The position numbers were made by a program, and so were the translations under genes. Shown here piece after piece: positions 23,991-33,215 of a stretch of DNA of 64,000 nt; the first letter of the stretch is position 1; each line of letters opens with the position of its first letter. The notes under the pieces were generated by a model. It was not told the DNA's origin, searched no databases, and was given only the letters and a program-made list of their open reading frames with translations. Location: positions 2,666,001 to 2,730,000 of the forward strand of contig NZ_CP120683.1 of the NCBI RefSeq assembly GCF_030506325.1. Reading direction: 5' to 3'. The stretch comes from Tunicatimonas pelagia (GTDB lineage: Bacteria > Bacteroidota > Bacteroidia > Cytophagales > Cyclobacteriaceae).

Positions 23991-25108
23991 TGAGAAATGG
24001 AGGCGATGCGGTCTTCGGCCATTTTCATCGCGATTCGGTGAGGCTCGGTCTGTTGTTGGGCGGCTTGCTGAAGCACGGCTTGGCATACATCGTAAATACG
24101 CTCCGCTTTCTGAAATAGATATTCTTTGGAATACGTACCAAAGTACTCGGCAGCCACGGCCATAATGCCTCCGGCATTCACTAAAAAATCGGGGGCGTAG
24201 ACTACTCCTCGTTTCCGAAGTACTGCCCCGTGCCGCTGCTCATTAGCTAGTTGGTTGTTAGCTCCCCCAGCAATTACCTGACAGCTCAGCCGGGAAATTG
24301 TATCGTCGTTCAGCGTGGCCCCTAACGCGCAGGGTGCATAAATATCAGCCAAAATATCGTAGATACCATCTAGGCTAACCACGTGCGCCCCAAATTCCCG
24401 CGACACGCGTTGAAGCTTATCTTCGGAGATATCGGCAGCAAAAACAATGGCTTTTTCCTTGGTGAGATACTCCGTTAGTTTACTTCCTACTGCTCCCACT
24501 CCCTGCACGGCCACCTTTTTACCTTCTAGGCTATCGGTACCGAACGCTTCTTTGGCGGCGGCTTTCATGCCCATGTACACTCCGTAGGCAGTAACCAGTG
24601 AAGACGAGCCCGAGCCTCCAATGGCTTCTGGCAGGCCAGTTACGTGGCGAGTTTCCATCCGAACGTATTCCAAATCGCTTAAGGTCATGTTTACGTCTCC
24701 GGCAGTTACGTATTTTCCGCCCAACCCATCAATGAATTTTCCGAACCGGCGTAAGTAGGCTTCGTTCTTTAACTTCTTTGGGTCACCAATTAACACGGCT
24801 TTGCCTCCTCCTACGTTTAAGCCAGAAATGGCCGACTTATACGTCATGCCTCGGGCCAGACGAATAGCATCCGTCAATGCCTCTTCATCAGAAGCATAAT
24901 TCCACATGCGGGTGCCGCCCATCGCTGGTCCCAAGGCCGTAGAATGAATTGCTACAATGGCCTTCAGTCCGGTTGTGCTATCGTAGCAGTGCACAACCTG
25001 CTCATGATCGCAGGGCGCCATCTGATTAAATACCGAAGCATTTTTTCCTTCAGATTCACCTTGTTCTTTCTGTAAAGTGGCATCCTTATCCGCTAATATA
25101 TTTTCCAT
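23984..25108 (-). CDS. Leucine dehydrogenase-type Glu/Leu/Phe/Val dehydrogenase
   Basis: A 374-residue NAD-dependent amino-acid dehydrogenase, oxidatively deaminating branched-chain amino acids. Catalytic Lys lies in GLNVGGGKAVLIGD; earlier residues GPAMGGTRMW form the substrate pocket; the Rossmann segment is GKKVAVQGVGAVGSKL with an Asp after it (AADIS), favouring NAD over NADP. The length fits leucine dehydrogenase (~365). The N-terminus is ~20 residues longer and acidic. A strong promoter lies upstream. Confidence 0.87.
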   Translation of the reverse strand: MENILADKDATLQKEQGESEGKNASVFNQMAPCDHEQVVHCYDSTTGLKAIVAIHSTALGPAMGGTRMWNYASDEEALTDAIRLARGMTYKSAISGLNVGGGKAVLIGDPKKLKNEAYLRRFGKFIDGLGGKYVTAGDVNMTLSDLEYVRMETRHVTGLPEAIGGSGSSSLVTAYGVYMGMKAAAKEAFGTDSLEGKKVAVQGVGAVGSKLTEYLTKEKAIVFAADISEDKLQRVSREFGAHVVSLDGIYDILADIYAPCALGATLNDDTISRLSCQVIAGGANNQLANEQRHGAVLRKRGVVYAPDFLVNAGGIMAVAAEYFGTYSKEYLFQKAERIYDVCQAVLQQAAQQQTEPHRIAMKMAEDRIASISQL

Positions 25109-25130
25109 ATTGATTCTTTTCAGAGGAGGG

Positions 25131-25161
25131 CAAAGGTAGATTTTTTTTGAGTGGACGGCAA
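25131..25161 (-). promoter_or_regulatory. Promoter of the leucine dehydrogenase gene
   Basis: Reverse strand: TTG (25161-25159), 20 nt, TACCTTTG (25138-25131), 22 nt before the start codon. It matches the Bacteroidota TTTG/TAnnTTTG pattern at both elements. Confidence 0.65.
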
Positions 25162-25212
25162 TTCATTCTGGCAAGTAAGAACCATTTGAGTTAACAACCG
25201 TTCTAAATCAAC

Positions 25213-27012
25213 GTGAAGGAACTCAGCTATCTCAATAAGTACCTCTACAAGTATCGGTACCGCCTCCTGCTTGGACTTTTATTCATCATTATTTCTAACA
25301 TTCTGGCAATTATTCCCGCCCAGATTGTTCGGCGAGCGATTAATCTGGTACAGGAGAATATTTCCCTCTATCAAGTGTTCGAGGGGCTGGAGTCGCAAGA
25401 GGGCATTTACGACACTTTTGCCGGAAGCATTCTGGTGTATGGCGTAGCGATACTAGCACTAGCGCTAGGTAAAGGTTTCTTTACTTTTTTGATGCGTCAA
25501 ACCATTATTGTGGTTTCCCGCCTTGTGGAGTATGACCTGAAGAATGAGGTGTACGCCCACTATCAGTCGTTACCCATGAGTTTTTATCGGAAAAATAACA
25601 CTGGCGACCTGATGGCCCGTATTTCCGAAGATGTTAGTAAAGTGCGGATGTACCTGGGGCCAGCCATTATGTACGGACTCAACCTCTCGGTGCTGTTTAT
25701 GATCCTAATTCCGTACATGATTTCGGTCAACGCTCGGCTCACATTGTACACCCTTATTCCGCTACCGATTTTGTCGCTGAGCATTTACTACGTAAACAAT
25801 ATTATTAACCGAAAGTCGGAAGAAATTCAGCGCAGCTTATCGGGCTTGTCTACTTATGTGCAGGAGGCTTTTTCGGGTATCCGAGTACTGAAGGCGTTTG
25901 TGCGAGAAGAAGATTCGGCTCAGCAGTTTCGTATTGAAAGCGACGATTATAAGGATAAATCTATCAGTTTGGCCAAAGTAAATGCACTATTTATTCCGCT
26001 GATTATGGCACTGGTAGGCTTGAGTTCGGTGATTACGGTATTTGTAGGCGGAGTGGAAGTAATTAGTGGTGCTATTTCTCCCGGAGTGATTGCCGAGTTT
26101 ATTATCTACGTAAACATGCTCACCTGGCCGGTAGCTTCACTCGGCTGGATTACCAGTATTGTGCAGCGAGCTGCGGCTTCCCAAAAACGGATCAATGAGT
26201 TTCTGAATACGAAGACGGGTATTATTTCGGAAGAAAATATTGAGCGGGAAATTCAGGGCGATATTACTTTACAAAACGTAAATTTTATCTATCCCGATTC
26301 CGGGATTCATGCCCTGAAAGACGTTTCGTTTGCGGTAGAAGCCGGACAATCCATTGCGATTGTAGGAACTACTGGCTCGGGCAAAAGCACCATTGCCAAC
26401 ATTATTCCCCGCATGTACGACGTAAGCTCCGGTGAGGTACTCATCGACGGTATTGATATCAAAAAGTACAATCTAAAATCTTTACGCAGCCAGATTGGCT
26501 ACGTGCCCCAGGATGTTTTCCTGTTTTCTGACACGATTTTTAACAATATTGCTTTCGGCTCGGAAGAAGCCCCTAACGAAGCAGAGATTAAGAAAGCAGC
26601 GTATATCGCCGACTTGGAAAAGACCCTAAATGAGTTTCCTGATGGCTTTGCTACCCGCTTGGGCGAACGGGGCATTACACTCTCAGGTGGACAAAAGCAG
26701 CGTGTTTCTATTGCCCGCGCTATTGCCCGCGACCCGAAAATTCTAATTTTAGACGATTGCTTATCGGCGGTAGACACTAAAACGGAAAACACTATTCTCA
26801 ATGAGCTAAAAGAGGTAATGAAAGACCGCACGACGGTTATTATCTCCCATCGGGTATCTTCCGCCAAATTGGCTGATAAAATTATCGTACTAGACGATGG
26901 CTGCATTGTGGAGCAAGGAACAAACGAATCTTTACTGGCTCAAAATGGCGTTTATAAGGAGCTTTACGATAAACAGTTACAAGCAAACGAAGCTGAAGTT
27001 ACTTCTCGTTGA
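25213..27012 (+). CDS. ABC exporter, permease fused to ATPase (MsbA/LmrA-like)
   Basis: A 599-residue half-transporter that starts with GTG 25213. Six transmembrane helices occupy about 1-315 (for example RLLLGLLFIIISNILAIIPA). The ATPase domain (about 345-590) has Walker A VGTTGSGKST, Q-loop GYVPQDVFLF, signature LSGGQKQR and Walker B KILILDDCLSAVD with the His switch in IISHR. It belongs to the lipid/multidrug exporter type; no partner gene is adjacent, so it probably works as a homodimer. The tandem repeat begins right after its stop. Confidence 0.93.
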   Translation: MKELSYLNKYLYKYRYRLLLGLLFIIISNILAIIPAQIVRRAINLVQENISLYQVFEGLESQEGIYDTFAGSILVYGVAILALALGKGFFTFLMRQTIIVVSRLVEYDLKNEVYAHYQSLPMSFYRKNNTGDLMARISEDVSKVRMYLGPAIMYGLNLSVLFMILIPYMISVNARLTLYTLIPLPILSLSIYYVNNIINRKSEEIQRSLSGLSTYVQEAFSGIRVLKAFVREEDSAQQFRIESDDYKDKSISLAKVNALFIPLIMALVGLSSVITVFVGGVEVISGAISPGVIAEFIIYVNMLTWPVASLGWITSIVQRAAASQKRINEFLNTKTGIISEENIEREIQGDITLQNVNFIYPDSGIHALKDVSFAVEAGQSIAIVGTTGSGKSTIANIIPRMYDVSSGEVLIDGIDIKKYNLKSLRSQIGYVPQDVFLFSDTIFNNIAFGSEEAPNEAEIKKAAYIADLEKTLNEFPDGFATRLGERGITLSGGQKQRVSIARAIARDPKILILDDCLSAVDTKTENTILNELKEVMKDRTTVIISHRVSSAKLADKIIVLDDGCIVEQGTNESLLAQNGVYKELYDKQLQANEAEVTSR

Positions 27013-27115
27013 TCATTTGATTTCATTTGATTTCATTTGATTTCATTTGATTTCATTTGATTTCATTTGATTTCATTTGATTTCATTTGATTTCATTTGA
27101 TTTCATTTGATTTCA
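27013..27115 (+). repeat. Perfect 10-bp tandem repeat, about 10.3 copies
   Basis: The unit TTTCATTTGA is repeated nine times without a change at 27021-27110, preceded by the last 8 bases of the unit (27013-27020) and followed by TTTCA (27111-27115). It starts immediately after the ABC exporter stop codon (27010-27012) and lies in the convergent gap before the AlbA_2 gene. The period is close to one helical turn. There are no spacers, so this is not a CRISPR array. Confidence 0.97.
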
Positions 27116-27163
27116 AAATATTGATCCACAGACACTTATCTAATTTATTTCTTAATTTTCTTT

Positions 27164-28810
27164 CTATTTATTTTTTTTTAGATCATACGTTCTATCTTTT
27201 TTCGCACCGCCAGTAGTTAATACATTCTTATTTACCATTTTATACAAAGTTTTTTGAATATCTGCTTTAGGTGCTTCATTCAATCTGTTTTGAATGTCAG
27301 CTATTTTACTCCTGCCGTTATACTTCAAATCCTCTATAATAAGTGCTTCTAGTTTATATGGTTCGATTGTTTTTAGCGATGGAATAATATCAATTTTAGC
27401 CTGTGAAAATAAAACTGGATTAAGTAGATACGCTGTTCCTTTTCTAGCTCCTCGCGATATTATAATTCCGTTGTCTATTAACGTGCCTATCCAAAAGCGC
27501 ATTTTATCTTCCTGGTTAAGCTGAAGTTTCCGAGCTAGTTGAGTAGAAAGTATTTTCTTTTCAGTAGCTATCAAACCTAGTGTAATGTATTCTTTTTGAG
27601 TAAGTTGGTAATACTTATCAATATAGTCTAGAATAGAGACTGCCTCGTTGTCTACTGAATTAGAGTAAACGGTTACTGATACCTGCATAAACTCCGATTC
27701 AATTTGAGGCATTGGTTTAGCATCGCGAGCAAGCTTCTCGTACACTAAATCATATCCGGAACCTTCTCCTTCCATTAACTTCAGATCATTTAGAATCTTT
27801 ATTAGATGAGGGTTACGCCGATGCTGTTTGTGCAAGATATTGTTTTCATCAATCCCTAACGGAAGACTACCAGGACTGGTAATAGTCATCCTATCTGGAT
27901 ACACCTTAATGAATATGTCACTGGAAATGGTGTAGCTCCGATGAGCAATAGCATTGATAAGTAACTCGCGCACTACTTCACGAGGATACTGTCTGATATT
28001 TTTGCGAAATAATCCATCGGGTAATTCGGTGCTATAAGTAAGTTCTACTGCCTCACGCTCTAATTCTAATAATAACTCTTTAGGATTATACCGATGAAAA
28101 TGCCAGTCTCTTTTTCTAATCTTTTCCTCTCGCTCATTATAAACGATATACTGAATCGTGAGCGGATAGTTGAGGCGTGCACGTTGAGCAGGTGTACCAA
28201 GCCATAGTATGCCCAAATTAGTTAGGCCTCCTTCAGAGTTAACCAGTTGGTAAAATTCTGCTATTTCTGCCGCCTCTTTGTTTTTAATGAACTCCGAGAC
28301 TTTATCAGAGGATCTAATATCCTGTATGAATAGATTTACCTTAGCTTCATCAGCATTCGATAAAGAGACTTTCTGAGGAGTAATAATTTCCCACTGAAAG
28401 GCTGTTTTCTCGGCAGCCAAATGCGTTAGGTCATTACTACTAACGGGAAAGCAATTATCAGATACCCGAATAAATACTTTTCCTGAGGAAGTTGTAGCGA
28501 TAGCTCTAACTGAAGGCAATATCTTCAATACAAAGTATTCACCACCATTGATATGCCGTATGATGGAGGGATCGACAATACCCACTCCGTCCGTAAGTCC
28601 GCGAAGCTTCTTCATTATTTCGTTGACATTAGTTTGATTCACCCTTTGATTAGTAGGAGGCTCACTGGTAGCATCTTCTATACCGATTATTATTTCGCCT
28701 CCTTGTGCGTTAGCAAAGCAAACGCAAATCTCCGCAAGCTTTTTTAAGTCTGCTCTAGACCCAATAGCTAAACGAAGACTTTTGTAGTCTCTATCTTTAT
28801 TCTCTACCAT
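27164..28810 (-). CDS. AlbA_2 / Schlafen-type ATP-binding protein
   Basis: A 548-residue protein. Residues ~10-135 form an AlbA_2 (Schlafen) DNA-binding domain: RADLKKLAEICVCFANAQGG, EIIIGIEDAT. The middle part holds an HATPase_c_4-type region: REVVRELLINAIAHRSYTIS (N box), then MTITSPGSLPLGI, HRRNPHLIKILNDLKLMEGE and GSGYDLVYE. The C-terminus has winged-helix segments. It is AT-rich compared with its neighbours. Such proteins are found in regulation, phage defence and mobile regions; no partner gene is present here. Function not assignable. Confidence 0.8.
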   Translation of the reverse strand: MVENKDRDYKSLRLAIGSRADLKKLAEICVCFANAQGGEIIIGIEDATSEPPTNQRVNQTNVNEIMKKLRGLTDGVGIVDPSIIRHINGGEYFVLKILPSVRAIATTSSGKVFIRVSDNCFPVSSNDLTHLAAEKTAFQWEIITPQKVSLSNADEAKVNLFIQDIRSSDKVSEFIKNKEAAEIAEFYQLVNSEGGLTNLGILWLGTPAQRARLNYPLTIQYIVYNEREEKIRKRDWHFHRYNPKELLLELEREAVELTYSTELPDGLFRKNIRQYPREVVRELLINAIAHRSYTISSDIFIKVYPDRMTITSPGSLPLGIDENNILHKQHRRNPHLIKILNDLKLMEGEGSGYDLVYEKLARDAKPMPQIESEFMQVSVTVYSNSVDNEAVSILDYIDKYYQLTQKEYITLGLIATEKKILSTQLARKLQLNQEDKMRFWIGTLIDNGIIISRGARKGTAYLLNPVLFSQAKIDIIPSLKTIEPYKLEALIIEDLKYNGRSKIADIQNRLNEAPKADIQKTLYKMVNKNVLTTGGAKKDRTYDLKKNK

Positions 28811-28935
28811 AAAACTCTTGGTACTATTTGTTCTGTAGTCAATTTGAAAAGATAGAATGTTGCTTTTGCTTTTCCAAAATGAAAAGAATTGGGTAAATAG
28901 CAGTGTTTTAATTGATTACTCAGAAAGAAGGTTTT

Positions 28936-29631
28936 ATGAGCCATCGAGGAGCGAATAATTCTTATTTCGGAAATATTGGGGAGGCGATTAGTTCATTGCT
29001 AACGGGATTGAAACTGTCCTTCCGCCATCTGTGGCAAGCCCGACAGAAGCGGGAACCGATGGGTGTAGCCGAAGATAATTACTTTGAACGGCAAAACGGT
29101 ATTGTTACCCTTCAGTACCCGCACGAAACTTTTCCGGTACCGGATATTGGGCGTTACCAGCTTCATAACGAGATTGACGACTGCATCGTCTGCGATAAGT
29201 GCGCGAAAATTTGCCCGGTTGATTGCATCGAGATTGAACCGGTGCGAGCTACGGGAGAGATTGGTAAAACCTCCGATGGTTCGTCCAAACGACTTTATGC
29301 CGCAACGTTTGATATTGATATGGCCAAGTGTTGCTTTTGCGGCTTATGTACCACCGTTTGCCCTACCGAATGCCTCACCATGACCAAAGAGTACGACTTC
29401 AGTGTTTTTGATATTCAAGAGCATACCTTTGCCTTTTCCGAAATGACGGCAGCAGAAATAGCAGAGAAGCAACAAGAGTTTGAGGAATACCAGAAGCAAA
29501 AAGTAGCCGCTAAGGCGGCCGCCCCTAAACCTAAAGCAACGGTTCGCCCTAAAGTGGGGGCAAAGCCTGTCTTTAAACCTAGAATTCCTGTTCCGAAGAA
29601 AAAACCTAACCAACCACCATCCGAAGAATGA
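28936..29631 (+). CDS. nuoI: NADH-quinone oxidoreductase subunit I
   Basis: The 2x[4Fe-4S] subunit that carries electrons in the peripheral arm of respiratory complex I. ATG 28936 is preferred to a TTG at 28912. Two clusters are visible: CIVCDKCAKICPVDCIEIEP and CCFCGLCTTVCPTEC. The N-terminus has the usual GLKLSFRHLWQAR amphipathic helix. The protein carries an Ala/Lys/Pro-rich C-terminal tail (~45 residues). nuoJ overlaps it by 4 nt (ATGA). The remaining complex I genes are not in the window. Confidence 0.95.
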   Translation: MSHRGANNSYFGNIGEAISSLLTGLKLSFRHLWQARQKREPMGVAEDNYFERQNGIVTLQYPHETFPVPDIGRYQLHNEIDDCIVCDKCAKICPVDCIEIEPVRATGEIGKTSDGSSKRLYAATFDIDMAKCCFCGLCTTVCPTECLTMTKEYDFSVFDIQEHTFAFSEMTAAEIAEKQQEFEEYQKQKVAAKAAAPKPKATVRPKVGAKPVFKPRIPVPKKKPNQPPSEE

Positions 29632-30143
29632 ATCTATCGGTAGAAATAATAGCCTTTTATGCTTTTGCCGGATTGGTCGTTCTTTCAGCAATCGTTATCC
29701 TGTTTACCCGCAATGTGTTGTACGCAGCCTTTTCGCTGCTACTGACTTTTCTGGGAATTTCAGCGGTATACGTACTGGCCGGAGCTGATTTTTTGGCCGT
29801 GATGCAAATTTTGGTGTACGTGGGTGGAGTATTGGTGTTGCTCGTTTTCGGAGTGATGCTCACCAACCAGGTAGCCGGAAAATCAGTGCGTACCCAACAC
29901 CACAACCAGTTTTGGGGACTGCTTATTGGCGGAGCCTTATTCTTCTTGTTAGCGCAGGCTATTTGGTTTATTGATATGAGTAGCTTGGTATGGCTACAGA
30001 CCGCCAAGACGGTTCAGGCTTCTACGGTATCCACCCTTGGTATTCAACTAATGAGCGATTTTATTTTGCCCTTCGAGCTAACCGCAGTGCTGCTGTTAGT
30101 GGCACTTATTGGGGCGGCCTACGTAGCCCAGCGACAGTTGTAA
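29628..30143 (+). CDS. nuoJ: NADH-quinone oxidoreductase subunit J
   Basis: A 171-residue membrane subunit of complex I with five hydrophobic helices; the segment VYVLAGADFLAVMQILVYVG is the conserved NuoJ core. Its ATG overlaps the nuoI stop (29628-29631), so translation is coupled. The usual next gene, nuoK, does not follow; a palindromic repeat and the convergent lptD gene come instead. Confidence 0.93.
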   Translation: MNLSVEIIAFYAFAGLVVLSAIVILFTRNVLYAAFSLLLTFLGISAVYVLAGADFLAVMQILVYVGGVLVLLVFGVMLTNQVAGKSVRTQHHNQFWGLLIGGALFFLLAQAIWFIDMSSLVWLQTAKTVQASTVSTLGIQLMSDFILPFELTAVLLLVALIGAAYVAQRQL

Positions 30144-30147
30144 TCCA

Positions 30148-30232
30148 GAGTGTTCGAGTGTTCAAAATTACTGCTTCTTAACTCGGAGTAAAAAACTCTG
30201 AACTCAAACACCTGAGTACACGAATACATGAA
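30148..30232. repeat. Intergenic palindromic repeat, copy D
   Basis: Convergent gap between nuoJ and lptD. GTGTTCAAAATTA (30158-30170) is identical to copy B (19024-19036), and the right arm (AACACCTGAGTACACGAATA at 30207-30226) differs from copy B at only about three of ~23 positions. GTGT...GTGTT pairs with AACAC...ACAC through mismatches, so the hairpin is weaker than in B and C. Confidence 0.6.
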
Positions 30233-30241
30233 CGCTTCAAA

Positions 30242-33142
30242 CTAGAAGAAATCCTGCCACACTCGGCGACGCTGAAGCTTCAGATCGCTCAGCATAGAGG
30301 ACTTTACGTTAATCTGCACGTAGTAGGAGGTAAACCGCCCAAAGGGAACCCAATCAAATCGAAAATCGAAGCAGTCTAAGTCGCGGAAAATAGTGACGTT
30401 GGTTTGGGTAATTTCTTCCCGCTCAAAATCGTAGCCCGACTGAAAGCGTACTTTCCACTTAGGCGTAAGGTTAGCATCGCCCGAAAACTGTAGCGATTGG
30501 GTAAATGGACTAGCGGTAGGCTCAGGAGCAAATTCATTCTCTCGCGGGGCTGGCTGAATAATCTCTCTAGTTAAGTTTTTCCGATAATTAAAGGCATAGC
30601 GCAGTTGCAAACTCCAAGCTACATCGAAATCAGCGTAATCATTGAAGGCGGGGCCTACCAGTTCTAGCTGGTTTAGTTCATCTACCGTGGGGTCTATATC
30701 ATCTTCAGGATCGCCTCCCTCTTCTTTATTCTCCTTAGCTTTGGGTTGCAGCCGAGTACTTATATTAAAATTGGCGCGAGAAAGCGTACCAATACTAAAG
30801 TTCCGCTCATTGACCCCTCCCAACCCATCAGGGGTAGGCCTTGTCTGCCAGGCGTACTGATCGAACTTAACCAATCGGGCAAATATTTCACCATTCTGGG
30901 CAGTATCCCTCGGGTTGGTCGGATCAGGAATATAAATATACGGGTCTACGGTAGCCCCTCCATTGATAGATACTTTTCCGTCTAGTAGTCGAGTGCGCGC
31001 TGAGATGTTAAATGGAGCTAGATTAAATGAATCAGCTGCAAGATTGTAGCTGGTGCTCAGTTGCAGACTTTCAAAGATTGGTATTTTCTTAGTGGCGTTT
31101 TCGGCATCGGTAGTATCCTTCTTATCCCGCACCTTCATTTCAATATTGTTACCCAATGAAAATCCAATAGAACCGGCTTGTCCAGCGTTGGGGGCGCGAT
31201 ATACCCGTTCATCAAATAGTGGGACTGTTACTAGATTTCGATCGCGCCCTTCCTGAAAGAACGGATCATTTGCCTCGTTTAGTTCAGGCCCGATTCGCAC
31301 TTCTTGGTAGTAACGACCTTCATAATTGGGAGTGTAACCTACACTGATAGAGGGAATAATCGTATGGCGAATTGCCTGAATATTACCACCGCTTTTAAAG
31401 GGAACTGTACCGTATATCCGCGTGCTAAAACTCATACTAGTATTCCAGGAACTTACCCGATGAAACCCTCGGAGCGTATCAATTCTAATGTTATTAAAGT
31501 CGCTATCATCGTAAGCAAACTTATTCAGATACCAAATTTCTTCATAATTAAATGAGGGCGATACGGTAATATGCTTGAGTAAATTGAATGAAGTAGAAAT
31601 AGGAATGGTGTGGCGCATCCCGGTTTCGGTACGCTTCAGAATCTCGGGCAGGTTATTACCGTTGATCGCCAAGATACTATCGGCCAATATCGGATCATAC
31701 CCGGCAATCTGATCGAAAGGAATATTACGGGGTGGCTGCACTCGTCCGTTGGTAAACTCATTGCGCCCCTGCATTCGGTAGCCTACGTTAACTTTAGCCA
31801 ACCATCCGGTACGCCGTTTGGCAATGTTCTGAAACGGATAAATTCGGTTCATATTCACCGAAATATCGGGCAGTATTACGTTAAATGTTCCAGTAAGCAG
31901 GTTTTGATTGTGGCGCGCACTCAAGGCCATATTAAACGGAGTATTGCGAAATGCGGTAGAATATTGCACACTAGAGTTAAGGGTAGTATTTAAGTTCTGC
32001 TGTACATTGAGCGAAGGGTTGTTTTGGTTATACGTGCTGGTAGCGGCGTTAACCGACGCTGAAAATCGGCTTACCCCCCGGGGCTGAGGGGCGTGCCGAA
32101 AGTTAATCCGAAAGTCGCGAGCTACCTCCGAATCTTCGCTATCGGGGTCTATTCGCTGCTGGTTAAAGCGGAAGTCTAACCCACCATTGTAGGCGTAGCG
32201 CTTGCGGTACTGGGAGTTTACGGTAAACCCGTAGCTTCCTTTAGAGTAGATCTCGCCCAGTAACGTCAGGTTCACATATTCGTTAATATCGAAGTAGTAG
32301 CCTCCGTTTCTTAGGAAGAACCCCCTCCGTTGCTCTTCCCCGTACTGCGGAACAATAATGCCTGAGTTCTGCTCCCGGGGCATGGGGAAAATGCCGAACG
32401 GCAACCCTAGTGGAGTAGGAATATCGGTAATCACCACGTTAAAGGGCCCGGAAACTACTAGGTTACCTGGCACTACCTTCAACCGCTTAGACTGGATGTA
32501 GAAATCAGGAATTTCGCCCGGTTCACAGTCGCAGGTAGTGTACCAGCCCTGATTAATGAATACTTCATCGCGCTCGTTCTTCTTCACTGTTTCGCCGTAC
32601 ACATAACCGGCTCCTTGCCCTTCTGGCTGGGTGAGCACCCCCGAAATGTAGGCTCGGCGGGTATCAAAGTTATAGCGAATTTCTTCGGTCTGGTATTCCT
32701 CGCCTCCGTCCTTAAAAATAGGTTTACCGGTCACTTGTCCGGTAGAATCTTCCTGCCCCCGGGCAGTAACCGTATTGTTTACCCAATCTAGTTCTACGTA
32801 GTCGGCTTGCAGTGAGGTTTCGCCGTAATTGATGGTAGCATTACCGTAGAGCTGAATAACCTGATTGACTACATCAAAATTAATAGAATCTTCAGCATCA
32901 TACGTAATGGTGGTCTCTATATCACCTTCTTGCTGTACAGCTGTACTATCGGTCAGCACTGAGTCGGCAGCTAAGGTAGTTGTATCAACGGGGGGTAATA
33001 AATTAGGCGGAATTGTATCGTTCGGACCTAAAATCCCCAATGTATCGGCATTAGGGAGCGGGTCTTCGGGTGTTTGCGCGCGTAAATTTGTAGCTACGGC
33101 AAATACTAGCCAAATAATACATGCGTATTGTAAATAATGCAA
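30242..33142 (-). CDS. lptD: LPS-assembly protein LptD (OstA-like), outer membrane
   Basis: A 966-residue outer-membrane barrel that inserts lipopolysaccharide. After the signal peptide (YACIIWLVFAVATNLRAQ) and an acidic Pro/Thr-rich linker come OstA-type beta-jellyroll repeats (QLYGNATINYGETSLQADYV) and then a C-terminal beta barrel ending near WVPFGRFTSYYVQINVKSSM. There is no ATG at the 5' end. The frame is open to TTG 33184, but this overlaps the -7 promoter element, so I start at TTG 33142, which still gives a complete signal peptide. Bacteroidota LptD is divergent from E. coli. Confidence 0.88.
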   Translation of the reverse strand: MHYLQYACIIWLVFAVATNLRAQTPEDPLPNADTLGILGPNDTIPPNLLPPVDTTTLAADSVLTDSTAVQQEGDIETTITYDAEDSINFDVVNQVIQLYGNATINYGETSLQADYVELDWVNNTVTARGQEDSTGQVTGKPIFKDGGEEYQTEEIRYNFDTRRAYISGVLTQPEGQGAGYVYGETVKKNERDEVFINQGWYTTCDCEPGEIPDFYIQSKRLKVVPGNLVVSGPFNVVITDIPTPLGLPFGIFPMPREQNSGIIVPQYGEEQRRGFFLRNGGYYFDINEYVNLTLLGEIYSKGSYGFTVNSQYRKRYAYNGGLDFRFNQQRIDPDSEDSEVARDFRINFRHAPQPRGVSRFSASVNAATSTYNQNNPSLNVQQNLNTTLNSSVQYSTAFRNTPFNMALSARHNQNLLTGTFNVILPDISVNMNRIYPFQNIAKRRTGWLAKVNVGYRMQGRNEFTNGRVQPPRNIPFDQIAGYDPILADSILAINGNNLPEILKRTETGMRHTIPISTSFNLLKHITVSPSFNYEEIWYLNKFAYDDSDFNNIRIDTLRGFHRVSSWNTSMSFSTRIYGTVPFKSGGNIQAIRHTIIPSISVGYTPNYEGRYYQEVRIGPELNEANDPFFQEGRDRNLVTVPLFDERVYRAPNAGQAGSIGFSLGNNIEMKVRDKKDTTDAENATKKIPIFESLQLSTSYNLAADSFNLAPFNISARTRLLDGKVSINGGATVDPYIYIPDPTNPRDTAQNGEIFARLVKFDQYAWQTRPTPDGLGGVNERNFSIGTLSRANFNISTRLQPKAKENKEEGGDPEDDIDPTVDELNQLELVGPAFNDYADFDVAWSLQLRYAFNYRKNLTREIIQPAPRENEFAPEPTASPFTQSLQFSGDANLTPKWKVRFQSGYDFEREEITQTNVTIFRDLDCFDFRFDWVPFGRFTSYYVQINVKSSMLSDLKLQRRRVWQDFF

Positions 33143-33181
33143 TGTATTTTTAAGTTTTAGAGAAAATGTGGCAAGTTTGCA

Positions 33182-33189
33182 CAAAAGTA
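33182..33189 (-). promoter_or_regulatory. -7 element (TACTTTTG) of the lptD promoter
   Basis: Reverse-strand TACTTTTG (33189-33182) matches TAnnTTTG and lies ~40 nt upstream of the TTG at 33142; a TTG triplet occurs 16 nt upstream of it. It overlaps the farther TTG start candidate (33184), which makes that start unlikely. It lies within the 5' region of the divergent amidase. Confidence 0.5.
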
Positions 33190-33215
33190 GGCTTTGTTAC
33201 CTAAACAACCGAAGC

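Noticed and set aside
27013-27115. CRISPR array
   Set aside because: The units are contiguous 10-bp copies with no spacers, and no cas genes are present.
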